Positions 24,207 to 34,303 of a DNA stretch of 64,000 bases are shown piece after piece. Positions within the stretch are counted from its first letter, which is position 1, and every line of letters begins with the position of its first letter. The position numbers and the translations under genes were made by a program. The DNA is from Plotosus lineatus (lineage: Eukaryota; Chordata; Actinopteri; Siluriformes; Plotosidae), in contig CM045745.1 of the NCBI GenBank assembly GCA_024760905.1, positions 13,095,282 through 13,159,281 on the forward strand, in the 5' to 3' direction. The notes beneath the pieces are model-generated. The model was not told where the DNA came from. It did no database searches and saw nothing but the letters and a program-made list of their open reading frames with translations.

Positions 24207-24429
24207 TTCTTTTTCTTAATGAATATTTTAATAACTCTATCTATAGCTTTTCATTAGATTCCAACTCATTAGAGAGAATAAACAAAGACAATGAAATGTT
24301 TTTACAAATAATAATTTTCTGATAAAACTGATATTTATAGAGTATGTAATGTATTCATATTTAAATGTTTATTATTAAGATAAAATTGACAATATTTTTC
24401 CCCATAAAAAAAATTTCTGATTAATCTGG

Positions 24430-25660
24430 CATTGGGTCGCGGGGGCAGCAGCCTAAGCAATGAGGTGTAGACGTTCCTCTCCCCAGCCACTTCCTTTAAC
24501 TCTTCTGAGGAGACACCAAGGTGTTCCCAGACCAGCTGAGAGACATAATCCCTCTAGCGTGTTCTAGGTCGACTCCAAGGTCTCTTCCCGGTTGGACATA
24601 TCTGAAACACCACACCAGGTAGGCGTTTTGGAGGCATTCTAACTTGATGCCCAAGCCACCTCAACTGGTTCCTCCTTTCAACACGGATTAGCAGCGGTTC
24701 CAGTCCGAGCTCCTCCTGGATGGCTGAGCTTCTTACCTTATCTCTAAAGCAGAGCTCTGCCACATAGTGAACGAAGCTCAATTCAGTGGCTTGTATCCGC
24801 GATCTTGTTTTTTCGTTCACTAAAGCTCGTGACCAAAGGTGACGGTTGCAACATAGATTAACTGGTAAATTCAAAGCTTCGCCTTGTGGCTCTGCTCCCT
24901 TTTCACCACAACAGACTGGTACAAGCTTCGCTTTACAGCAGAGGCTGCAGCAATCCTGTCGATCTCCCGCTCTATCCTTACCTCACTCATGAACAAGACC
25001 CTGAGATGCTTGAACTCATCCACTTGGGGTAGGACCTCATCCAGTATTTGGAGATGATGATTCTCATTTCAGTCAATTTGTATTTGGCTGCAAGGCACAC
25101 CAATGAGGACTGGAGTTCTTGGATTGATGAGACCAAAAGGACAGTGTTATCTGCAAAAAGCAGAGACAAGATCCTATGGTCACGAAACCAGAATCCCTCA
25201 ACACTGCTCCTAGAATTTCTGCCCATAAAAATTATGAACAGAATCGGTGATAAAAGATAACATTAGTGGACTCCAACCCTCACCAAAATCGAATTTGACT
25301 GTTACCAATGTGGACTAAACTTTGGTTCTAGTGATACAGCGACTGTAGAGCAACGGATCCGGTATACTGTACTCCCGGAGCACATCCCAGAAGATAGACC
25401 AAGGGCCACGTTCGAAAGCCTTCTCTAAATCCAGGAGGGTTGTGATTCCACAAAAATATGGACTGTCTCTTTTTAAAAAGGGGGCTACCACTCTAGTTTA
25501 CCAATCCAGAGGTATGGCCCTCAATGACAATGCAATGTTATAGACATGTGTCTACAACGTCCAGAGCCTTGAGGTATTCAATGTGCCTTTCATCCACCCT
25601 CAGAGCCTGACCACCGAGTAGCTTTTTGGCTACCTCAGCCCCAGTTTAGTGAGGGTCTGG
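24430..25660 (-). pseudogene. Second LINE family, copy 2
   Basis: A minus-strand relic of the same LINE as at 16660. From the C-terminal side it shows GKRPWSRPRTR, RRNQLRWLGHQVRMPPKRLP and ELGLEPLLIRVE (24554-24874). Further upstream is the RT catalytic region at 24987-25226 as LLFADNTVLL, where the expected FADD has become FADN. More diverged RT sequence continues to about 25660. Stops and frameshifts are frequent. Confidence 0.8.
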
Positions 25661-26354
25661 AAAAATGCTACATAAAAAAAAATGATTACCATAGATTTTT
25701 GATGTGGTTGGTTATTTGATGTATTGAATACCAGTCTCAAGATAGAAGGTGCAAAAACATAAATTATAAAGATTGCACCTACCTTACACCCTTCACTTCC
25801 ATATAATGATGTAATTTGGTTTGTTTTCAGAAGAGGTATTCCTGGCTCGGTTATACGCATCAGATTTGGTCTACATGGAAGGCCATATGTGCACAGTATG
25901 AACAAACTAATTAACTTTGGTGGAGGTGTTAACATGGGCTGAAGAATCATCCTGCTGTCATTTTGACACCTTTTGGAGTCAAGTAGATCTGGTATGTGCA
26001 CGTTTGAATTCATAGAGTTTGGAAAGCCTGGGAAAGTCTTCTCAGACCAGATCTAGTCAATGGAGACCTTCACCATCTGCCAGACCAGGCCTATAGAGGT
26101 GACTATCCTCACCGTCTTCCTTCCTGCTCATCAGGTCATATATTGCTAATGGCTCTTGTATTGGTTGTCATATCCCCAGCTGCTTCTACACTGGCCTATC
26201 ACAGGTCTACTTTTAATTGATTTGAGATTGTCACTGGGCACAATCTTGCAATCTCTTACTATTTTGCTGGCTCTGTCCATCGTATGAAATGCAGTTAAAG
26301 CAGTGTTTTAAGATCATTACTATGTACATTGTATGAAATTATCCCAATAATACC
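25661..26354. other. No recognised feature
   Basis: The 127-codon minus-strand frame at 25630-26013 overlaps the end of the LINE relic and shows no motif I recognise. The sequence may be an older part of that LINE. Confidence 0.4.
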
Positions 26355-26363
26355 TGAGCTGCA

Positions 26364-26668
26364 TTCTCACCCATTTGTTTGCCGAACCGCTTCATCCTAC
26401 TAAGGTCAGGGGGAGACCGCACTTGCCAGAGCGTGGCAAGGTCAACATAGACACAACCATTCACACTCACACTTGCACCTACAGTCAATTTGGAACAGCC
26501 AGCCACGCTTGTGGCACGTCTTTGGACTGTTGGAGGAAAGTGAAGTACACGGAGGAAACGCATGCAAGCACGGGGAGAACATGCAAACTCCACCCAGAAA
26601 TGTCTGAGCAAAGGACTCAAACTCTTGCTGTGAAGCGGACTTGCTAACCACTACATCACTATGCTGCT
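26364..26668 (-). mobile_element. SINE-B with 9-bp target duplication
   Basis: Tail at left (CGAACCGCTTCATCC), body (GGCACGTCTTTGGACTG, GGGGAGAACATGCAAACTCC), head at right (reverse GTGATGTAGTGGTTAGC). TGAGCTGCA is repeated at 26355-26363 and 26669-26677. Confidence 0.85.
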
Positions 26669-26677
26669 TGAGCTGCA

Positions 26678-27075
26678 GTCTACATATAAAAATTATTATT
26701 TAATAATATGTTGATCCATGTAAGATGATAAAGTGTAGAATTGCTTGATGATTAGAGTTGCAATTAGAATACTGTACACTGTGTTCTGAGCTCTAGAGCG
26801 GTGCAGTAAGCATGCATTTTCCCTTTCACAGTGTTTTCAAGTATTCAGCTGACTTAGTGCTCAACCCCACCCCAAATTAGTGACTGACGAATGAAGAACT
26901 ATTATTAAGTGTGCAGACCTCAGCTAAATAACTTAAACAATAAGCAAATTAAAACCATCACCAAAATGTATGCGAGTTGAAATCGATGCTTCATAAAAGT
27001 TTAAAATTTAATAATCCAGGATTTTCAAACGCTGTAAAACACACACTGGGTACCCAGACAGATAGGAGGGAGAAA
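26678..27075. other. No recognised feature
   Basis: Unique AT-rich DNA. Confidence 0.5.
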
Positions 27076-27093
27076 GAGTTTTTGCTCCTTTAC

Positions 27094-27430
27094 TTCTTCT
27101 TTTCCTTTCAGCTTTTTCCCGTTTTTCAGGGCTCGCCACAGCAAATCTGATTTGGCATAGGTTTTTACGTATGATGTCCTTCCTGACACAACGCTTTAGC
27201 AAGCGGCAGAAACACGCTATGCAGCTACTCTTTACGAAAGTCAGCAATGGTTCTTTTACATGAACCTCTCACCATAGACAAGGAGAGACATGGCTGGCCT
27301 TTGATAACCCAGTTAGCTGCACACTGGGGGGGGGGCACAACAGTGACAACCCTGTGGAGAGTGGGACTCGAACCCCCAGGCTGAGGATCAGCGATCCAGT
27401 GCCATATACCACCAGGACACCACTGCCTTT
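27094..27430 (-). mobile_element. SINE-A/R with approx. 18-bp duplication
   Basis: Full-length: RTE-type end at left, head at right (reverse GGGGGTTCGAGTCCCAC, A box damaged to TGTCCTGGTGG). Flanks 27076-27093 (GAGTTTTTGCTCCTTTAC) and 27431-27448 (GAGTTTTCGTTCCTTTAC) are an 18-bp duplication with two mismatches. Confidence 0.9.
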
Positions 27431-27623
27431 GAGTTTTCGTTCCTTTACCAAGACCAAAAACAAACAAAAAAAAGACAAAGGTCAGCAATTGATAAAGCTC
27501 AGCTGAGCCTTCAAAATTTACCAAGGGCCGAAAAGTTTTCTAAGTTGTCTTCATCTTCTTTTCCTTTCGGCTGTTTGTTAAGTTGGATGTTGAATTAAAA
27601 ATAAATTAATAATAATATTGATA

Positions 27624-27628
<5 letters not shown>

Positions 27629-27699
<71 letters not shown>

Positions 27700-27712
27700 T
27701 TATTATTATTAT
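27629..27712. repeat. (AT)n(ATT)n microsatellite
   Basis: AT array followed by a short ATT block. Confidence 0.97.
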
Positions 27713-27715
27713 GGG

Positions 27716-27955
27716 TTTGTGTGAGAAAGCTGGAGGCTAACTCAGCCAACATTGAGCAAAGGCAGGGTGCACCCCAAATAGCTCACTTGACCATTGCAGG
27801 GCCAACACACACACACACACACACACACAAAATAATTCACACTTGCCCCTAAGGGAAAGTATGGAAGAGCATTTGGGGGAAAATGGAGTTACCGGGGGAA
27901 ACCCATACAAGCATGGGGAGAACACGCAAACTCCACCCAGAAATGATCTTCTCAA
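27716..27955 (-). mobile_element. SINE-B with internal (CA)n
   Basis: Tail-side landmarks (GGCAGGGTGCACCCC, CATTGCAGGGCCAACAC) precede a CA array (27806-27829) and the body (GGGGAGAACACGCAAACTCC). The terminal TTAGGAT-type tail is gone. Confidence 0.7.
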
Positions 27956-28057
27956 GTTAGAACTTTGTTGTGGTTTTTGCTTGCTGGAGCTAAGTCATGT
28001 TTTTTTAATTGTTTTTATATTTCTTTTAATATAACACAGTCAGACCAGTTCTTGGCC

Positions 28058-28094
<37 letters not shown>

Positions 28095-29406
28095 TAGCTG
28101 AATCTCATGATCATGTGACCACTGACATATTGGTCCACATTAGCTTAAGATAGTGCAGAGTGGTATCTTACTAATTGCTCTGTTGTTGACTTTGGCCGGT
28201 TCCATTTCACCAGCCTGTGAAATAAAGTAGAAACTCGCTTCAGAGTGATCATCGCAAACGAAGATTTCAAAAGCTTGATGTGGTCTTGTACCTGGCCAAA
28301 GACACCTCATTTTCTCATTTTAAAGATTTATGGAGAGGTCTTGGCTTTAGCTCTTTGATCATTTTTGTGTTGGTGCTATGTTGCATGCATGTTCTGGAAT
28401 TCAACCAAGAAGGTGTTAATGCCGTATCTCATTTAAGAAATGAATACTGACATTTCATTGAAGAACTTCAAAGTGTGGCATAGCTGTATGTTCACTGATA
28501 CTGACACCACCTCCATTCCAGAATCGTAGAAAAACACTTTCCAAGCTGTAGAATCTGCCAGTAATACTTTTATTACTGAAGATCTTCTTTCATTGCTATT
28601 CCAGTGCAGTAGGACACTGTCATGCCCTATTTTATCTGGCCTTTACAGTCTTTTAGGTAAAACCATCAAGGCAAAGCTGTAGCCTAACCGCTTGTATGAA
28701 CACCAAAATGGAGACTATAAACTCAGCAGCCCTTGAGGGTAATGGTTCCCTCCTTAAGCGGGGGCATAAAATGGAGGGTCCTTGTGCATTATTTTAAAAA
28801 AAAAAACACACACACATGCTTTCTACTACAATAAAATTATTAGAATTTCAGGTTTTTAAACAATTACATGAATGCTGTCACAGAAAACTCAACCAAAACA
28901 AGCATCGGGTATCATTACCTGAAATCTAATAGTCACTGTGTGTGTGAATATCAATATCACAGTGAGCTTCACACACACACCGACCACACCAAGTTTCAAA
29001 CAAATAAGATTAACAAATGCATTACAGTACAGGAAAAACATCAGAAAAATCAGTCTGCGCTCGAGTCGAATCCCAGCTAGCTTTCTCACAGTCATTAATG
29101 AAAAGGTGTTCAGGCTACTGAGTTTTATCATGATCTATGAATCTATGATTTTGATGCAATAGAAAAGCAATCACTTGCGGCACCGTGCCAGGCAAAGCAT
29201 TAGTCATCATGTCTTTGACATGGCTGTCGAATTGGGTCATTTGTTTAAATTAAAAGCACTCATTTGTAAATATACAGTTACATAAAAAAGATACACTTTC
29301 CACTTCACTGTGCTATAATGAAAGAATCACGTCATACTACCTTTTTTTTTTAGGCTCGTGAAAGAAATCATATTTTAGGTCAAGGTCAATGTGCACACTT
29401 TTCTTT

Positions 29407-29439
<33 letters not shown>

Positions 29440-29797
29440 CCCGGAACAATTATTTCAACTTTCTGAAATAATTGTCATTGTCATACATTAATTAAAGTGT
29501 TCAAAGGTTTTTGAATGAAACTGCATTCGCAAGACTTGGGTCCTCCCCTTTTTGAAAGGTCTGTGCATGTAAATCCTTCGCCTCATTATACTGCTGTCAT
29601 ATACTAATTCAAGTCAGCCAATCTAAGGAAAGGTGACTTTCAGTAGTTCATCTTACAACTCATAAAGCCGTAACTGCTGGAATATCTTTTTAGGTTCACA
29701 CACCAGCTGTTTGGTCTTGCACATTGTGATCATGTTTTGTTCAAGTCAATTATTTTTCACTGTTATTTCTATCGTGGTTTAGACATTTAAAGAGAAT
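27956..29797. other. Unique stretch with poly(T) at 28061-28090 and 29410-29439
   Basis: The longest stretch in the left half without an identifiable element. It has only homopolymer runs and a small CA run near 28805. The frames near 28870-29160 overlap on both strands and look like chance. Confidence 0.5.
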
Positions 29798-29808
29798 TAT
29801 AGAAATTC

Positions 29809-30122
29809 AGTTCATTTTCTGTAACCACTTCATCCTAATTAGGGTCACGGGGAGGCTGGTGCCCATCCCAGCCTACTCAGGGCGAGGGCAGAGTACACCC
29901 AGGACAGCTCGCCAGGCCATCGCAGGGCGGAAACACGCTGACGGCTTTGCAGCTACTCTTGTCGAAAGTCAGCAATGGTTCTTTTACATGCCTCACACCA
30001 TAGACAGTGAGAGACATGGCCGGCCTTTGATAACCCAATTAGCTGCACCGGGGGGGACTCGAACCCCCAACCTTTGGATCAGCGATCCGGCGCCTTATAC
30101 CACTAGACCACCACTGCCCCAG
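29809..30122 (-). mobile_element. SINE-A/L with 11-bp target duplication
   Basis: Well-preserved copy: tail CTAATTAGGGTCACGGGGAG at left, core, then reverse head (GGGGGTTCGAGTCC, GTGGTCTAGTGG). TATAGAAATTC is repeated at 29798-29808 and 30123-30133. Confidence 0.95.
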
Positions 30123-30382
30123 TATAGAAATTCTGAATCCCGACTGAGCAAGTCAGGGGTGATCATGACAAGGAAAACTCCCTGAGATGACATTAGGAAG
30201 GAATGTTGATCGAAGCCTGGTTAAAAAAAGGAAACATCGTCATCTGGTTGACACCAGAGGTTGAATGCAATTATAAATAATTTGAATTCTATAACTTCAT
30301 ATATAATATGAAGTATAAATGTATTGTTTGAGTTAATACGAATATTTGAGTTAAGAGAAGCTGATGTGTGTTCAACAGTAGG

Positions 30383-30693
30383 GTAGTGGTGGCCTAATGG
30401 TATAGGGCGCTGGGTTGCTGATCCAAAGGTTGGGGGTTCGAGTCCCACTCTGTACAAGGTTGGCACCGTCCCCCCCAGTGCTGATAACTGGGTTATCAAA
30501 GGCCAGCCATGTCTCTCACTGTCTATGGTGAGAGGTTCATGTGAAAGAACCATTGCTGACTTTCGTAAAGAGGAGCTGCAAAGCCGTCAGCGTGTTTCTG
30601 TCCCTTGCTAAAGGGTTGTGACAAGAAGGGCATCCGACGTAAAAACCTCTGCCAAATCGCGACTCCTGAGAAGGGGCAAAAAGACGAAAGGAA
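30383..30693 (+). mobile_element. SINE-A/R, full length
   Basis: The reference copy for the R type. Head: GTGGTGGCCTAATGG and GGGGGTTCGAGTCCCAC. Core: TAACTGGGTTATCAAAGG, CTCACTGTCTATGG, GCAAAGCCGTCAGCGTG. Then comes the module: TTGCTAAAGGGTTGTGAC, GGGCATCCGACGTAAAAACC, GCGACTCCTGAG, GACGAAAGGAAG. The 3' end passes straight into (AT)n. Confidence 0.95.

Positions 30694-30755
<62 letters not shown>
30694..30755. repeat. (AT)n microsatellite between two SINEs
   Basis: It joins the 3' end of one SINE-A to the truncated 5' end of another in the same orientation. Confidence 0.98.
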
Positions 30756-30757
<2 letters not shown>

Positions 30758-30918
30758 TGTGAGGTTCATGTAAAAGAACCTTTGCTGACTTTTGACAAGA
30801 GTAGCTGCAAAGCCGTCAGTGTGTTTGTGCCCTGCGATGGCCTGGTGAGCTGTCCAGGGTGTACTCTGCCCTTGCATGGGAATTAGGATTAAGAGGTTAC
30901 AGAAAATGAACTGATGAT
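30756..30918 (+). mobile_element. SINE-A/L, 5'-truncated
   Basis: Begins mid-core (GGTGTGAGGTTCATG) and ends AATTAGGATTAAGAGG and TTACAGAAAATGAACTGATG. Part of the L2 module (about 35 bp before AATTAGG) is missing. Confidence 0.88.
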
Positions 30919-31171
30919 GATTAATAAAGGGTCTGTTTGTCTATCTATCTATGTGTCTGTGTGTCTGTCTCTTTGACCGTAAACGGTAAGATAGTGTGTA
31001 TGTAAGTCGAGAAAAGTAGTTTACGGTGTGATTGAGTTGAGAAGGTTGACTTTTGTTTGTTTACATTTTAAATTCCTGTCTACAGACCATGCCAATTAAC
31101 ACAGGTAACATAAATGCTCACCTGTTCATTCCGATGGTCTGTCATTTTTTGTTACTAATTATAGCAAGTTT

Positions 31172-31241
<70 letters not shown>

Positions 31242-31274
31242 TGTGTGATATTCATGTTGTGACCTAAGTCTGCA

Positions 31275-31315
<41 letters not shown>

Positions 31316-31445
31316 ACACACATTATGGGGCTTGTTTTCCTTATGGGAACAATACAAGTCCTCATTAAATCATTAAATATTAAAGTGAATGTTAAACTCA
31401 GGCTATGATTAGTGCTTCGTTACAGTTAGAGCAAGTCTCCAGGAA

Positions 31446-31503
<58 letters not shown>
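31172..31503. repeat. (GT)n, (CA)n and (GT)n arrays
   Basis: GT at 31172-31246, CA at 31276-31322 and GT at 31447-31503. The first two are complementary and could pair as a hairpin of about 50 bp. Confidence 0.95.
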
Positions 31504-31505
<2 letters not shown>

Positions 31506-32539
31506 ACATGTGTATAAGAGCTTGAGCATGAGAAAGATACAACTTTAGTACAAAGTCATTAATATGGTTAATATCTCAAATTTGCTTTCAGTATTACAAT
31601 TCCATGATCTATTTATTTCTATATTTGGACACAGCAATGGATATTAAAAAAGGCAGAGGAAAAGAAAGGCAAAAAGAAAATTAGTTATTATGAATCAATC
31701 ATTTATGCCTGTATGTATGCAAAAACAGGACAAATTTAGTAGCAAAAGCTGGTTACAGTATTAAAATGAGAATAGCGTTATTGGCGCTCATTAGAACGAG
31801 CATCAGCAGGAAGTGATGGCGGTAAAAGAACGATCATATGCAGATTGGGTTTACGTGCCTGCAAGCTACAAAAGCAAGAGGAAAAATAACATGGGTGCAG
31901 TATAGCTTACTTTAAAGATCCTAAAATGGATTCATGCACATGTATATGCACAATAATAAGAAGAATTAGGTGAAAATGACTCATATCTGGATTGACATCC
32001 AAGCATAAAATTGTGTAGACATTTTATTATTGCATGTTGGCGTTTCCCTTTTCCGAACAATGAAGCCATAACATCTGTGCAAACCTCAGTTCAGTGGGGG
32101 GGGGGGGGGGGGGTTCAGTCAGTCACCTGTAGACAGTAGGTGAGGGCGCTCTGAGAATTTAGGAATTCAGAAGTAATCTGAAGACAGATTCCTGTCCTGT
32201 GTGGATCTTCTGCTCATGAAACCAATTGCATTAATTTTCTTTTAAACACTGTGCTGCTAGGCGGTTACTTCCTGTCAGCTCAAGCTGGTTCTGGCACTCC
32301 TCTGATCTCCTCTCTCATCAAGTTGGCATTTTTACTCACAGAACTGCTGCTCAGTTCATGTTGTTTTGCACCATTCTTTCCAAACCCCTGAAGACTGTTG
32401 TGCATGAATAATTCTTTGAATTTACTGGTTTCAGATATTTAATTCAATTAATTTGATTTGCATTTTGTTCTTCACAGTGTCATAAATGCATATTTACGGA
32501 GTAAAAATATTCACATAGTAACTTAAATAGATGAATTAC
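31504..32539. other. No gene; G-run at 32095-32114
   Basis: Unique sequence apart from a run of about 20 G. Confidence 0.5.
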
Positions 32540-32549
32540 AAATGTCATT

Positions 32550-32806
32550 CATTCATACTCTGAACCGCTTCATCCTATTTAAGGTCACAGGGAGGCTGGC
32601 GACCATCTCGGCCGACTCTGGGTGAGGGCAGAGTACATCCCGAACAGCTTACCAAGCCATCTCAGGGCAGAAATACGCTGACGGTTATGCAGCTACTCCT
32701 GACAAAAGTCAGCAATGGTTCTTTTACATGAATCTCTCACCATAGATAGACAGTGAGAGACACTGCCGGCCTTTGATAACCCAGTTAGCTGCACTGGGGG
32801 ATTAAA
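32550..32806 (-). mobile_element. SINE-A/L, 5'-truncated, 10-bp duplication
   Basis: Tail at left (CGCTTCATCCTATTTAAGG), core to TTAGCTGCACTGGGGG at right, head missing. AAATGTCATT is repeated exactly at 32540-32549 and 32807-32816. Confidence 0.93.
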
Positions 32807-32816
32807 AAATGTCATT

Positions 32817-33206
32817 GTGTGTAAATCCTACACAAGACATGAGGAAGAAATGAACAATCCGTCCTATTTGGCACCAACAAAGTCAAAATGGGTAGCCTGG
32901 TGTAGAGTGCTGGCTTACTGGTCCGAAAATTGGGGTTCAATCACCAAGTTGTCACTGCTGCAACATTCATATGTGTTATCACACTGTCACACCTTACAGG
33001 AATGTGAACACCTAAGGTTTCAGGACCCTATCTACAATGGGGTCAAAAGGTCAAGATGCATGTGACCTTTTATGTACTCAGTGAATATTTGGGGTCTGAA
33101 CTATAGTAAGAGTACATTACTGCAAAAGCGATATAGAACATGTACTGTGTATCAAACAAGTGTATCTTCCTCCCTCTGGCTAATTTTTTATTTTATTTTA
33201 GATTAC
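32817..33206. other. No recognised feature
   Basis: The 82-codon frame at 32817-33065 begins at the SINE target duplication and has no recognisable motif. Confidence 0.5.
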
Positions 33207-33209
33207 AGG

Positions 33210-33600
33210 ATACAGTGGCGCCTCGGAATCTGAACACTCTAGAGTCCAAACAAATTGGAATCCGAACAAAAAATTTGTGAGTTCTTCTGTCCGGGAAACA
33301 AAACAAAAACCGGAAGTCGAACTCGAGAAACGCGCGAGAAAAAACGAGACCGAGAGTGAGGAAAAGCGCACGACTTCCGGAAGTTGTTGATACTATGTAT
33401 GTTCTGGGGAAGTCCGGCAGTTGTTGATACTATGTAAGTCCTGTTTGAGCTTTTACACCCAAGCCTAGTGGCTCATCAAGCTGGTGCTTTATGTATCACC
33501 TTAATAAAGCTGTCCTGGGGAAGTACGGAAGTTGTTGATACTATGTATCACCCTAAAAGCTGTCCTGAGGAAGTCCGGAAGTTGTTGACACAGTACTAAA
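33210..33600. repeat. CpG-rich repeat with degenerate tandem units
   Basis: It opens with TA then CAGTGGCGCCTCGGAATC, reminiscent of a Tigger-type terminus. A CpG-rich stretch follows (GAAACGCGCGAG, GGAAAAGCGCACGAC). Then come four degenerate copies of GGAAGTCCGGAAGTTGTTG followed in three by ATACTATGTA (near 33374, 33408, 33518 and 33568). Between the second and third lies an inverted piece of the SINE-C 3' body (CTTTTACACCCAAGCCTAG, near 33453). No matching terminal repeat was found on the right. Confidence 0.65.
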
Positions 33601-33760
33601 GCTAAAGCTAGTGCTGAAGCGAAGCACTAAAGCTATCTAATCACTAACGCCATTTACCACCTCTAGCGACAAATACGATTTAGAGTACCACACAGAAAAC
33701 CCACAGATTGGCTTAAAGGCAAAACAAAGCTGAAGAGGATGTATGTACAGTATGTAACAG

Positions 33761-34087
33761 CTTTATGGAGATGAAGATTTCATTTTTCAGCACGACCTGG
33801 CACCTGCTCACAGTGCCAAAACCACTGGTAGATGTTTTACTGACCATAATATTACTGTGCTCAATTGGCCTGCCAACTCTCCTGACCTGAACCCCATAGA
33901 GAATCTGTGGGATACTGTGAGGAGAAAGTTGAGAGACACCAGACCCAACACTGTGGATGAGCTTAAGGCCGCTATCGAAGCATCCTGGGCCTCCATAACA
34001 CCTCAGCAGTGCCACAGGCTGATTGTCTCCATGCCACGCCGCATTGAAGCAGTCATTTCTGCAAAAGAATTCCCGACCAAGTATTGA
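33761..34087 (+). pseudogene. Tc1 transposase C-terminal fragment
   Basis: An uninterrupted frame of about 108 codons from YGDEDFIFQHDLAPAHSA, which holds the second catalytic Asp, to LNPIENLWDTVRRKL (third acidic residue region) and FPTKY-stop. It lacks the DNA-binding half and the first catalytic Asp, so it cannot work alone. It preserves the segment that is frameshifted in the 2048 copy. Confidence 0.9.
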
Positions 34088-34235
34088 GTGCAGAACTGAA
34101 CATAATTATTTGAAGGTTCACTTTTTTGTATTATAAACACTTTTTTATTGGTTGGATGAAATATGCTAATTTTTTGAGATAGGATTTTTGGTTTTTCTTT
34201 ACTTTTTTGCCACAATTATCAATATTAAAACAATA
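33761..34235 (+). mobile_element. 5'-truncated Tc1 element (same family as 2048)
   Basis: It starts mid-transposase and runs through the 3' UTR and the inner part of the right TIR (GAAATATGCTAATTTTTTGAG, given as GAAATATGCTAAT and TTTTTTGAGATAGG). The outer TIR is missing. Confidence 0.88.
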
Positions 34236-34303
34236 AAACACACACAGTTTTTCAGCAGAAGACAATTCATCTATTACTCTCAGAAAATGAATCAAATATT
34301 ATA

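Noticed and set aside
25630..26013. 127-codon minus-strand frame as a gene
   Set aside because: It begins at the decayed LINE and has no motif; possibly old LINE sequence but not demonstrable.
31172..31322. Functional hairpin from facing (GT)n and (CA)n arrays
   Set aside because: Both are common microsatellites; complementarity is trivial and no unique arms support a structure.
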